Source of the DNA: HK1 sp965215295
GTDB lineage: Bacteria; Pseudomonadota; Gammaproteobacteria; HK1
Direction of reading: 5' to 3'
Assembly (NCBI GenBank): GCA_965215295.1
Contig: OZ244045.1
Coordinates: 682,001 to 746,000 of the forward strand
DNA length: 64,000 nucleotides
Positions 9,759-18,078 of this stretch are shown one piece after another. Below the pieces are notes generated by a model. It ran no database searches and was not told the DNA's origin. It was given only the letters and a program-made list of their open reading frames with translations. Every line of letters starts with the position of its first letter. Within the stretch, counting starts at the first letter, position 1. The position numbers and the translations under genes were made by a program.

Positions 9759-10478
9759 CTACTCGGGGCTTTCGTTGATGCGCGGATAGGCGACCTTTCC
9801 CCACGTTTCGGAATCGGGGTTGCTCTCGATGTCGATCCGCATGATGTCCAGAATCACCGGCACGAGCGAGGCCATGATGCGGCTACCGTCCCTGACTTGG
9901 TCCCGGCCCCACCCCGAGGCAAACGTCGCACCGCCGTGGAAGATCTGGTTGCGCAGCACGTAGAGTCGGTTGAAGACCTCCTTGAGGACACCGTGAACAT
10001 CGTGTCTCTTCAAGGCATTGTTGACACTTTTTTTGCTGAGCCTGAATTGTCCGCGCCAGTCCCGGACTTTCTGCGAACCCCGAACCTGTTCCCAGAACGG
10101 ACCGAAGACGTACTGGTTGTCCAGAAGAATGCGGATGGGGCCGGAGTATGTTTCCCATAGAATGGTGTAGATGGCCTGCCTGTCGTCTCGCTTCAGGACT
10201 TCCTTCAGGAAGCGGCTGAATTGCTCTCGCTCCCCGGGGTAGTCGGCATCGACGTTCTCGTCGATCAGTGCATAGCCATAGGCGGCGTTGAACGCGATCC
10301 AGAGGAAGATGAATTGTTCGCAGTGGAGTCCTGCCTTCTCTTCCTCGCTCTTTGCCTTCTTCAGGCCGGATGCGGACTTTTCGCTTCGTTCGAGCCAGCT
10401 TCTGGCCCGCCGTATCCGATCGGCATTGTGCGCGCTCTGCGGTAGCTCGCCGCTGGTCCTCTTCATGGCCCCGTCCAT
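9759..10478 (-). CDS. HEPN-domain-like protein
   Basis: A 239-residue, largely helical soluble protein. The C-terminal part contains LYVLRNQIFHGGA. This is an R-x4-H motif followed by Gly-Gly-Ala, the hallmark of HEPN folds of the Apea type, which include RNases in toxin and defence systems. An N-terminal CEQFIFLWIAFNAAYG helix is also typical of that group. Two starts are possible: ATG 10478, or ATG 10466 four codons later; neither has a strong ribosome binding site. Base composition is less GC-rich than the flanks. No nucleotidyltransferase or antitoxin partner is adjacent, so a defence role is only a possibility. Confidence 0.7.
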   Translation of the reverse strand: MDGAMKRTSGELPQSAHNADRIRRARSWLERSEKSASGLKKAKSEEEKAGLHCEQFIFLWIAFNAAYGYALIDENVDADYPGEREQFSRFLKEVLKRDDRQAIYTILWETYSGPIRILLDNQYVFGPFWEQVRGSQKVRDWRGQFRLSKKSVNNALKRHDVHGVLKEVFNRLYVLRNQIFHGGATFASGWGRDQVRDGSRIMASLVPVILDIMRIDIESNPDSETWGKVAYPRINESPE

Positions 10479-10509
10479 TCGTCGTGGAGATTTCGCACCG
10501 TGAGCGACC

Positions 10510-11598
10510 TTAACATGCGCCGCCTTCGCTCCCGGGCTCCGAGGTCCGCGCCGCGAGCTCGTCCGCGGCGGCGCCCTCCGGGCCGAGCAGCACCGCGATC
10601 CAGTGGGTGTCCGGGCGCGAGTCGAGGGCGATCTTGATCATCATCGTGAGCGGCACCGAGAGGAACATGCCGACCGGGCCGAGCACCCAGCCCCAGAACA
10701 CCAGCGACAGGAACACCACGAGCGCCGAGAGGCCGAGGCCGCGGCCCATGAAGCGCGGCTCGATGACGCTGCCCACCAGGACGTTCACGACAAGGTAGCC
10801 GGCCGCCGACCAGAGCGCCGCGCCGGGTCCGAGCTGGACCGCTGCGAACAGCACCGCCGGCACCGCGGCCAGGATCGACCCGATGTTGGGAACGTAGTTC
10901 AGCAGGAACGCGAGCAGGGCCCAGAGCAGCGGGTTGTCGACGCCGAGCACCGCGAGCCAGAGTCCGATCGCGACCCCCGTCCCGAGGCTCGCGGTGGTCT
11001 TGATCACGAGATAGCGCTGCACCTTCTCGCTGAACACCGCGAACCGGTCGAGGGCATGGTCGGGATCGGCGGCGACGGCCCGGAACTTGCGCGGAAAGCT
11101 CGACGTCTCGAACAGGATGAAGACCACGGTGAGGAAGATCAGGAACGAGTTGGCAAGGAGCCCCCCGAGCCCGTTGAGCAGGTCGGCGACGAGCTGGATC
11201 GCCGCGCCCGGCTCGAAGTAGCTCGCATAGTCGTCGGTCGAGACGCTGACGCCCCTTGCCCGGAGCCACTCGAAGACATGGACGGCCAGCGCATTGACGC
11301 GGGTCTTGTACTCGGGGAGGTCGCCGGAGAACTCCCGGATCGACGTCCCCGCCAGTGCCGTCATTCCGACGCCCACCGCTATAATCACCCCGATGACGAC
11401 GAGCATGGCGAGCCAGCGGGGCAGCCCCTTGCGCTCCAGCCAGAACAGAGGCGGCGCGCTGATGATCGCGATGAAGATCGAGAGCAGGAACGGCACGACG
11501 ATCGATTCGGCCGCCCGCATCCCCGCCACCACCACCACGAACGCCGCCGCGGTGAGCAGCATCGACGCCGCCTTCGATCTCCCGGTGATCCCGCTCAT
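10510..11598 (-). CDS. AI-2E family transporter (putative permease)
   Basis: A 362-residue integral membrane protein of the AI-2E/PerM family. It has about eight membrane helices: two near the N terminus (AAAFVVVVAGM; VVPFLLSIFIAII), a soluble segment at about residues 90-140, and a helix-rich C-terminal half with the family motif NYVPNIGSILAAVPAVLFA and GPVGMFLSVPLTMM. The family exports diverse small molecules or ions, and the substrate here is unknown. The ATG at 11598 begins MSGITGRSK. The gene is divergent from nadE, and the 535 bp gap between them is filled by imperfect repeats. Confidence 0.9.
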   Translation of the reverse strand: MSGITGRSKAASMLLTAAAFVVVVAGMRAAESIVVPFLLSIFIAIISAPPLFWLERKGLPRWLAMLVVIGVIIAVGVGMTALAGTSIREFSGDLPEYKTRVNALAVHVFEWLRARGVSVSTDDYASYFEPGAAIQLVADLLNGLGGLLANSFLIFLTVVFILFETSSFPRKFRAVAADPDHALDRFAVFSEKVQRYLVIKTTASLGTGVAIGLWLAVLGVDNPLLWALLAFLLNYVPNIGSILAAVPAVLFAAVQLGPGAALWSAAGYLVVNVLVGSVIEPRFMGRGLGLSALVVFLSLVFWGWVLGPVGMFLSVPLTMMIKIALDSRPDTHWIAVLLGPEGAAADELAARTSEPGSEGGAC

Positions 11599-11749
11599 GT
11601 CGGCCACGCCATCGTCGTCGGTCCCTTCGTCGTCGCGCCCGGCCCGCGAGTGTATCCCCCATCGTCCGGCCGCACACGGCAGCCTCCACGGCTCCCGGTG
11701 GCGTTCCGGTTCCGCCGGCTTGCCCCCGAAGGCGCCGGGCGGCCCGAAG

Positions 11750-12022
11750 CCCGTCCCCCGTGCCGACGGACCGGCGCCGGTGCGAATCTGGTGCCGCGGG
11801 CTGTACGAGGCCCGTCCCGTGCGCCGGCGGACCGGCGGCCACGGGACGACCGACCGCGAGAACACATGCGGCCCGTCCCGCGCGTCGGCGGACCGGCGCG
11901 AAGCGGTGGTCCGCCACCGGCCGGAGTTCCGGCCCGTCCCGCGCGTCGACGGATCGGCGCCGGTGCGAATCTGGCGCCGCGGGCTGTACGAGGCCCGTCC
12001 CGCGCATCGACGGACCGGCGAC
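11750..12022. repeat. imperfect repeats of about 61 bp between the AI-2E gene and nadE
   Basis: Five imperfect copies share a core like cccgtcccgcgcgtcgacgg and lie near 11755, 11812, 11872, 11935 and 11996. Alternate copies add gccggtgcgaatctgg and the cgcgggctgtacgagg tail. The repeats occupy most of the 535 bp intergenic space between divergent genes. I see no convincing gene here. Confidence 0.8.
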
Positions 12023-12133
12023 CGCGCGCCGCACCTGCCGTTCGACGCCTCGATCCCGCGGCAGACCCCGGGAATCGGAGCCGGACCCGAAAGCGCGCAT
12101 CGCTCCGGGTCGCGGTGATCGCGAACGCCCGCC

Positions 12134-14305
12134 GTGCCTGACGACCTTCCGCCAATCGCGCTCGCGCAGATGGAGGTGCGCGCCGGCCGGCCGGACCTCA
12201 ACGTGGAGTCGATGCTCAGGTTCATCGAACGGGCGCGCGAGGCGGGGGCCGCGATCGTCGCGTTTCCGGAGATGTGCATCCCGGGCTACATCCTGGGCGA
12301 TGCGTGGGAGGTCGACGCGCTGGTCGAGGACTACGAGGACTGGAGCGGCACGGTCCGCGACGCGAGCCGCGGAATCACCGTCGTGTTCGGCAACGTCGCG
12401 ATCGATCGGGGAGCGATCGGCGAGGACGGCCGGGTGCGCAAGCTCAACGCGGCGTGGGTCTGCCACGACGGGCGCTTCGTCGAGCGCGCGGGCCTGCCCG
12501 GGCGTCTTCCGCACGGCGTGCATCCGAAGACCCTGCACCCGAACTACCGGTTCTTCGACGACGACCGGCACTTCTACTCGCTGCGCAAGATCGCCGGCGA
12601 GACCGGCACCCGCGTCTCCGACTGGATGGTCCCCTACGAGATCCCGGTCGGCCGCGGCGCCGTCCGGCTCGGAGTACAGCTCTGCGAGGACGTCTGGCAC
12701 CAGGACTACCGCCACGGCCGCGAGACCCTCGACACCCTGCGCGCATGGCATCGGACCGGCGCCGACCTCGTGGTCAACCTGTCCGCGTCGCCGTGGACCT
12801 GGCAGAAGAACGACAAGCGCAACCGCGTGGTGCGCGAGGCGATGGCGCGCACGCCGGTGCCGTTCTTCTACGTCAACCACGTCGGCGCCCAGAACAACGG
12901 CAAGAACATCCTCGTGTTCGACGGCGATACGTGCGCGTACCGCACCGACGGCGCGCTCGCGGGCCGGGCGCCGCCCTGGCGCGAGGCGATGCTCGTGCTC
13001 GGCGGACCCGCAGGGAGCGTGTCGAGCCGCACGGAGCTCATGCCGGGCCGGACGGAGGTCGCACCGGACCGGACGGAGGCCGTGCCGGACCGGACGGAGG
13101 TCGCACCGGGCCGAGCGGAGACCGCACCGGACCGGACGGAGGCCGTGCCGGACCGGACGGAGGTCGCACCGGGCCGAGCGGAGACCGCACCGGACCGGAC
13201 GGAGGCCGCACCGGGCCGAAAGGGGGCTGCCGCAGATCCGATGCAGCGCGAGCCGGACCGGGGCCGGGCCGCGCTGGTGCGAAACGAGATCGCCCCGGCA
13301 CAGACGGAGATCGAGGCGATCCACGACGCGATCGTGACCGGCCTCCACCACCTCGATTACCTTCGCGGGCGCGCCAACCGTTACCTCGTCGGGGTGAGCG
13401 GCGGCATCGACTCGAGCGTCGTTGCATGCATGCTCCGGATCGCGCTCGGTCCGGAGCGCGTCTTCGCCGTCAACATGCCGACCCGCTTCAACGCCGCCGT
13501 CACCCGCGAGAATGCGCGCGCCCTGTGCGAGGCGCTCGCCATCGACTTCGTGAGCTGTCCGATCGAGGACCTCTACCGGGCGCTGTCGGCCCGGATCCGG
13601 GGCGTCGAGTTCGAGCGCGAGCCCGGGACGTACACGCGACTCGTCGACGAGAACCTCCAGGCCCGGATCCGGGGCTCCGACATGCTGGCGGGGATCGCCG
13701 CGAAATGCGGCCTCGTCTTCACCAACAACGGCAACAAGACCGAGGTCGCGCTCGGCTACGCGACCCTCTACGGCGACGTCGACGGCGCGGTGGCGCCGAT
13801 CGCGGACCTCTACAAGACGCAGGTCTTCGCGCTTGCCCGGCATCTCAACGAGGCGGTGTTCGAGCGCGCGGTCATTCCCCCCAACCTCATCGACGGCGAC
13901 ACGGTACCGAGCGCGGAGCTTTCCGATGCCCAGGACGTCACCAGGGGGCTGGGCGATCCGATCAAGTACGGATACCACGATGCGCTGCTGCGCCAGCTCA
14001 TCGAGTACCGGCGGCATCCGCTCGACATTCTGGAGTGGTACCGGACGGGCCGGCTGCTCGAGAACATCGGCTGGGAAGAGGAGGAGCGGTTCAGAGCGTA
14101 CTTCCCCGAGCCCCGCGCCTTCGTCGACGATCTGGAGTGGGTCGGCGAGCAGGTCCGCGTCAACTGTTTCAAGCGCATCCAGGCGCCGCCGATCATCGTG
14201 CTGAGCAAGCGCGCCTTCGGTTTCGACCTCCGCGAAAGCCAGCTTCCCGCGTACTCGCCGCGGGCCTGCGAGCGGGCGAAACGGGCGTTGCTCGGTGGCG
14301 GATAG
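12134..14305 (+). CDS. nadE: glutamine-dependent NAD+ synthetase with repeat-bearing linker
   Basis: A 723-residue protein that amidates deamido-NAD to NAD+, using ammonia from glutamine. The N-terminal nitrilase-type glutaminase has the Glu in AFPEMC and the nucleophile Cys184 in VQLCEDVWH. The C-terminal ATP-pyrophosphatase domain has its loop SGGIDSS at residues 422-428. GNKTEVALGYATLYGD and the C-terminal KRIQAPPI motif are also present. The protein is longer than many homologues because residues 304-366, in the linker, are nine 7-residue repeats. The start is GTG. The frame is intact through the repeats, so the enzyme is probably functional. Confidence 0.95.
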   Translation: MPDDLPPIALAQMEVRAGRPDLNVESMLRFIERAREAGAAIVAFPEMCIPGYILGDAWEVDALVEDYEDWSGTVRDASRGITVVFGNVAIDRGAIGEDGRVRKLNAAWVCHDGRFVERAGLPGRLPHGVHPKTLHPNYRFFDDDRHFYSLRKIAGETGTRVSDWMVPYEIPVGRGAVRLGVQLCEDVWHQDYRHGRETLDTLRAWHRTGADLVVNLSASPWTWQKNDKRNRVVREAMARTPVPFFYVNHVGAQNNGKNILVFDGDTCAYRTDGALAGRAPPWREAMLVLGGPAGSVSSRTELMPGRTEVAPDRTEAVPDRTEVAPGRAETAPDRTEAVPDRTEVAPGRAETAPDRTEAAPGRKGAAADPMQREPDRGRAALVRNEIAPAQTEIEAIHDAIVTGLHHLDYLRGRANRYLVGVSGGIDSSVVACMLRIALGPERVFAVNMPTRFNAAVTRENARALCEALAIDFVSCPIEDLYRALSARIRGVEFEREPGTYTRLVDENLQARIRGSDMLAGIAAKCGLVFTNNGNKTEVALGYATLYGDVDGAVAPIADLYKTQVFALARHLNEAVFERAVIPPNLIDGDTVPSAELSDAQDVTRGLGDPIKYGYHDALLRQLIEYRRHPLDILEWYRTGRLLENIGWEEEERFRAYFPEPRAFVDDLEWVGEQVRVNCFKRIQAPPIIVLSKRAFGFDLRESQLPAYSPRACERAKRALLGGG
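13043..13231 (+). repeat. in-frame 21 bp repeats inside nadE
   Basis: Nine 21 bp units encode PGRTEVA, PDRTEAV, PDRTEVA, PGRAETA and variants. Four units together form an 84 bp higher-order repeat that occurs about twice. The array lies between the glutaminase and synthetase domains and keeps the frame. Confidence 0.95.
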
Positions 14306-14380
14306 CCGGATGCCCGCATGCCGGCCGGCGGCATCGCGCGCGGTTTCGGCGGCAAGGGCGACGGCCGGCTCGATGGACCG

Positions 14381-14519
14381 GACGGACGACACGGAAGGCA
14401 CGGACGGTACGAATGGGACGGACGGTACGGATGGGACGGAAGGCACGGACGGTACGGACGGCACGGATGGGACGGAAGGCACGGATGGGACGGAAGGCAC
14501 GGATGGGACGGAAGGCACG
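14381..14519. repeat. 9 bp tandem repeat between nadE and gpmA
   Basis: About 15 units of ggacggtac or ggatgggac type (consensus gga-y-gg-k-ac) run almost without interruption. The repeat is open in several frames on both strands (Thr-Asp-Gly or Val-Pro-Ser), which creates spurious ORFs. Confidence 0.9.
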
Positions 14520-14570
14520 AGAACCGACGGCTGGCCGATTGCGTACTGAATGGCGAACAGGGGCTGCGAC

Positions 14571-15344
14571 ATGATCGAGCTGGCACTGCTCAGGCACGGC
14601 GAGAGTGTCTGGAACCGGGAGAACCGGTTCACGGGATGGACCGATGTCGATCTCACCGCGCGCGGCGCCGAGGAGGCGCGGCGGGCGGGCCGCCTGCTTG
14701 CCGAGGCGGGCCATTCGTTCGACGTTGCCTACACGTCCCTCCTGAAGCGGGCGATACGGACTCTGTGGATCGTCCTCGACGAGATGGACCTGATGTGGAT
14801 TCCGGTCCATCGGAGCTGGCGTCTGAACGAGCGGCACTACGGGGCCCTGCAGGGTCTCGACAAGGCGCAGACGGCCGCGAAGTTCGGGGATGCGCAGGTG
14901 CTCGCGTGGCGGCGCAGCTACACGACGCCCCCGCCCGCCCTCGACCCCGGCGACGACCGGAACCCGCGCCGGGACGCGCGTTACGCCGCGCTGGCCGGAG
15001 ACGAGCTGCCCGTGACCGAATGCCTGCGCGACACCGTGGAGAGGTTCCTCCCGTTCTGGCACGAGCGGCTCGTGCCCGAGCTGCGGGCCGGAAGGAGGGT
15101 GCTGATCGCGGCGCACGGGAATACGCTGCGGGCGCTGGTCAAGCATCTCGACGGCGTGTCCGACGACGAGATCGTCGGCTTGAACATTCCCACCGGGGTC
15201 CCGCTCGTCTATCGACTCGACGACGACATGAACGCGGTCTCGCGCGAATTCCTCGGAGACCCGGACGAAGTTCGCCGTGCCGTGGAATCGGTGGCGGCGC
15301 AGGGCAGGGCGGACCGCGAGTCCGGCAGCGGAGGAGCAGGGTGA
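14571..15344 (+). CDS. gpmA: 2,3-bisphosphoglycerate-dependent phosphoglycerate mutase
   Basis: A 257-residue glycolytic enzyme that interconverts 3- and 2-phosphoglycerate. The phospho-accepting His9 lies in LLRHGESVWN, followed by NRFTGWTDVDLT, WRLNERHYGALQG and the second active-site AAHGNTLRALVKHLDG. I placed the start at ATG 14571 (MIELALL), which matches the family and has aggggc six bases upstream. An ATG at 14550 would add seven residues. It is longer than the 230-250 typical of GpmA because of a C-terminal tail. Only one base separates its stop from the next gene's start. Confidence 0.95.
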   Translation: MIELALLRHGESVWNRENRFTGWTDVDLTARGAEEARRAGRLLAEAGHSFDVAYTSLLKRAIRTLWIVLDEMDLMWIPVHRSWRLNERHYGALQGLDKAQTAAKFGDAQVLAWRRSYTTPPPALDPGDDRNPRRDARYAALAGDELPVTECLRDTVERFLPFWHERLVPELRAGRRVLIAAHGNTLRALVKHLDGVSDDEIVGLNIPTGVPLVYRLDDDMNAVSREFLGDPDEVRRAVESVAAQGRADRESGSGGAG

Positions 15345-15345
15345 A

Positions 15346-15702
15346 ATGAGCGGCGACACGGTGCGTTGCGAGGAGGTATCGTTCGACGACTTCCTGAAGG
15401 TGCGGATCGTCACGGGAACGATCGTCGGAGCCCGGGCCAATCCCGGGGCCCGCGTTCCCGCATTCGTCATCGACATCGACTTCGGGCCTCTGGGGCGCCG
15501 GAAAAGCTCCGCCCAGCTCACCGGGAACTACCGGCCGGACACGCTGATCGGCAAGCAGATCGTTGCGGTGGTGAATTTCCCGCCGAAGCGGATCGCCGGG
15601 GTGAAGTCGGAAGTGCTCATCCTCGGGGCGGTGTCCGACACCCACGGCGTCGTGTTGCTGGAGCCGACGTTTCCGGTCGAGAACGGCGCACGGATCGCAT
15701 AG
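15346..15702 (+). CDS. CsaA-like tRNA-binding domain protein
   Basis: A 118-residue protein, almost entirely one OB-fold tRNA-binding domain of the CsaA/MetRS C-terminal type. It starts VSFDDFLKVRIVTGTIVGA and has the family segments SSAQLTGNY, GKQIVAVVNFPPKRIAG and SEVLILGA. Bacterial CsaA binds tRNA-like RNA and has been proposed to assist protein export in Bacillus. The role here is unknown. The start codon lies one base after the gpmA stop, so the two are probably translationally coupled. Confidence 0.88.
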   Translation: MSGDTVRCEEVSFDDFLKVRIVTGTIVGARANPGARVPAFVIDIDFGPLGRRKSSAQLTGNYRPDTLIGKQIVAVVNFPPKRIAGVKSEVLILGAVSDTHGVVLLEPTFPVENGARIA

Positions 15703-15725
15703 CCGCAACCCGTGCGTAACCGCCT

Positions 15726-15919
15726 GCCGCCGCCCGGGCGTCGCAGGCGCCGGGGCGTCCTCCTGCCTTCATCCGGTTCGTGAAATCCCCCCGGGACCGC
15801 TGGCCGGGAGCGGTCGTCCGGAGCCGCCGCCCGGGCGTCGCAGGCGCCGAGGCGGCCTCCTGTCTTCATCCGGTTCGCGAAATCCACCCTGGATCGCCGG
15901 CCAAGTGCGGCCGTCCGGA
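15726..15919. repeat. 97 bp tandem duplication between convergent csaA-like and tolC genes
   Basis: Two copies (about 15726-15822 and 15823-15919) share cccgggcgtcgcaggcgcc, ttcatccggttcg and gtccggagcc, with scattered substitutions. It occupies most of the 309 bp gap between the convergent genes. No gene or clear terminator is seen. Confidence 0.85.
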
Positions 15920-16011
15920 GCCGTCGCCCGGAAGGTCCGGCCGGTCCCGCTCGCGGTGGCGGACCGCGGTCGCGTGGCGCGGCCCGGCATCGGGGGCATC
16001 CGGTCCGGCCG

Positions 16012-17295
16012 TCAGCCCAGCCAGGCCGAGATCAGCCGCAGATCGTGTTCCGAGAGCGTACCGGCCGCGCGTTTGAGCCGGAGCACGTCGAGGACGTAGC
16101 CGTACCGTGCCTCGGAGAGGTCGCGGCGCGTCCGGAACAGCTCGCGTTGCGCGTCGAGCACGTCGACCGAGGTCCGGGTTCCGACCTGGAATCCCGCCTC
16201 GATCGCTTCCGCGGCGGTCTCGCTCGACCGGACCGCCTGCTCCAGCGCCTTTACCCGGGAAATGCCGGAGTCGACCCCCAGATAGGCATCCCGCGTCTCG
16301 CGTTGCGCGCGGCGCCGCTCGCGCTCGAGCACGTCGAGGGCGCGCTGGTAGCGATGCCGGCTCTCGCGGGTACGCGAAACGACCGAACCGCCGGAATACA
16401 GGGGAAGGTTCAGCCGCAGGCCGACGCTCGCGCGCCTGGTCTCGCCAAGGACACCGGACTCGCTGTCGTTCAGGCCGAACACCCCGAACGCGTCGAGGGT
16501 GGGAGCGTGGCCGGCCTCCATGCGCTCGATCTCCCGGCGGGCCGTCTCCGTGTCGTGCCTCGCGGCCAGCAGGCGCGGGTTGCGTTCCAGCGCGGTCTGC
16601 GTCCACTTGTCGATGTCCGCCGGCACGGGCGTCACCAGCCGCATGTCCCCGAGTGGCGCGAGCCGTTCATGGTACGCCCCGGTCGTCTCGCGCAATGTCT
16701 CCCGGGCGCTGTCGAGCGCGTTCTCCGCCGCGATGAGCCGGGCTCGCGAGAGGTCGAATCCCGCCTTGGCCTCTTCGACGTCGGTGATCGCGATCAGGCC
16801 GACCTCGAACCGCTGCCGGCTCTGTGCGAGCTGTTGCTCGAACGCTTCCAGGGTGGCCCGGGCGAAGCTGATCTCGTCTTCCGCCTCCAGCACCCCGAAG
16901 TACCGTTCGGCCACACGCACCATGAGGTCCTGGCGTGCCGCGGCGTGGAAGGCATCGGCGCTCGCGATCCTGCTGTCGGCCTGCTCGACCGCGATTCGCC
17001 GGTCGCGCCGGTAGAGCGGCTGCTCGATGTCGAGGGCGAGGTTGTCGGACCGGAAGCCGCCTTGCCGCTGTCTCTCGTTCCACCTCGTGTCGAAGGACAG
17101 GCGGACGCCGGGCCGAAGCCCCGCCAGCGCCTGCGGGCGGGCTTCCCGGGCGGCGCGGTTCTCTGCGCCGGAGGCGAGGAACTCCGGGTCGCTCGCGAGG
17201 GCGGCCTCGAAGACCTCGAGCAGGTTGTCCGCCGGCGTGGCCGCCGACAGCGCCGTGAGGAATGCGCCGGCGGCGAGGGCCCGCGCCTTGTCCAT
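16012..17295 (-). CDS. tolC: TolC family outer membrane efflux protein
   Basis: A 427-residue outer-membrane channel protein for efflux or type I secretion. The ATG at 17295 gives a signal peptide (MDKARALAAGAFLTALSAATPA). An upstream ATG at 17385 would bury it. The mature part has the two-fold TolC repeat of long coiled helices. Each half has a beta-strand segment near GGFRSDNLALDIEQPLY and ASVGLRLNLPLYSGG, and the second half ends SVDVLDAQRELFRTRRDLSEARY. The pcm gene ends 11 bases upstream, so the two form an operon, a linkage also seen in other proteobacteria. Confidence 0.93.
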   Translation of the reverse strand: MDKARALAAGAFLTALSAATPADNLLEVFEAALASDPEFLASGAENRAAREARPQALAGLRPGVRLSFDTRWNERQRQGGFRSDNLALDIEQPLYRRDRRIAVEQADSRIASADAFHAAARQDLMVRVAERYFGVLEAEDEISFARATLEAFEQQLAQSRQRFEVGLIAITDVEEAKAGFDLSRARLIAAENALDSARETLRETTGAYHERLAPLGDMRLVTPVPADIDKWTQTALERNPRLLAARHDTETARREIERMEAGHAPTLDAFGVFGLNDSESGVLGETRRASVGLRLNLPLYSGGSVVSRTRESRHRYQRALDVLERERRRAQRETRDAYLGVDSGISRVKALEQAVRSSETAAEAIEAGFQVGTRTSVDVLDAQRELFRTRRDLSEARYGYVLDVLRLKRAAGTLSEHDLRLISAWLG

Positions 17296-17306
17296 GGCCG
17301 AAGCGC

Positions 17307-17960
17307 TCACAGCACGAACCGGCGCGGCGCTTCGCAGCCCGCGAGCGGCGGCAGCACCGTTTCGAACATGCTTTCCCGGATCCATTCGCTTTCACCGGTG
17401 CGGTGCACGAGCATCGCTTCCATCGTCGGCGCCGTTCCGACCACGACGAAGAGCCGGCCATCCACCTCGAGACGTTCCTCGAACGCCGGCTCCGATACCG
17501 GAATCGAGCCGCCGACCGCGATCGCATCGTACCGTTGCCCATGCCCCCGGCCGCGGCGGCCGTCGCCGACTTCCACCGTGGCGTTTCCGACGCCATGGGC
17601 CGCGAGGTTGGCGCGGGCCCGCTCGGCGAGCGCCGGGTCGATCTCGATGCTCGTCACGTGGGCGGCGCGCTGGGCAAGCAGCCAGGTGAGGAATCCACTG
17701 CCGGTGCCGATCTCGAGCACCCGGTCCTCCGGGCCGATCCTCAGCGCCTGAAGGAGGCGTCCCTCGACCCTGGGCGGCAGCATCGCCTCTCCGTTCCCGA
17801 TGGGAACCGCGATGTCGGCGTAGGCGAGACGCCTGTATTCCTTCGGCACGAACGCGTCGCGCGGAGCGCGCTCCATCAGGTCGAGCACTGCCCGATCGAG
17901 GACTTCCCATGGGCGAACCTGCTGTTCGACCATATTGAAACGCGCGCGCTCGAAGTCCAT
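17307..17960 (-). CDS. pcm: protein-L-isoaspartate O-methyltransferase family protein
   Basis: A 217-residue SAM-dependent methyltransferase that starts repair of isoaspartyl residues, or is a related enzyme. The N terminus is MDFERARFNMVEQQVRPW. It has SAM motif I EIGTGSGFLTWLLAQ, the acidic residue in TSIEID, and YDAIAVGGSIP. This sub-branch, linked to tolC, has a Gly-Ser at a position where classical Pcm has other residues, so its substrate is less certain. The ATG at 17960 was chosen over an upstream start at 18029, because the extra residues are not family-like. It is the first gene of the pcm-tolC operon. Confidence 0.9.
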   Translation of the reverse strand: MDFERARFNMVEQQVRPWEVLDRAVLDLMERAPRDAFVPKEYRRLAYADIAVPIGNGEAMLPPRVEGRLLQALRIGPEDRVLEIGTGSGFLTWLLAQRAAHVTSIEIDPALAERARANLAAHGVGNATVEVGDGRRGRGHGQRYDAIAVGGSIPVSEPAFEERLEVDGRLFVVVGTAPTMEAMLVHRTGESEWIRESMFETVLPPLAGCEAPRRFVL

Positions 17961-17997
17961 CGCCGGTCCCACCTGACATGTGCACGTGGCCGGGCGG

Positions 17998-18003
17998 AGT
18001 ATA
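17998..18003 (-). promoter_or_regulatory. candidate -10 element for the pcm-tolC operon
   Basis: On the minus strand, TGTATACTCC lies about 40 bases before the pcm start codon. TATACT is a good sigma-70 -10 box. I see no good -35 at 16-18 bases; the best TTGCCG is 20 away. Confidence 0.35.
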
Positions 18004-18078
18004 CAGGCCGCGCCCGCAACCGCCGGCAATCCCGGAGGAGGAGAGGCCGCGCGACTTCGCCCCGGGCGCGGCCCGCTT

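Noticed and set aside
14295..14549. 84-codon frame of Thr-Asp-Gly repeats after nadE
   Set aside because: It starts inside nadE and is made only of the 9 bp repeat; no ribosome binding site.
10463..14656. 1397-codon minus-strand frame covering nadE and part of the AI-2E gene
   Set aside because: It includes Val-Pro-Ser runs from the 9 bp repeat and reads antisense to nadE, which has clear enzyme motifs.
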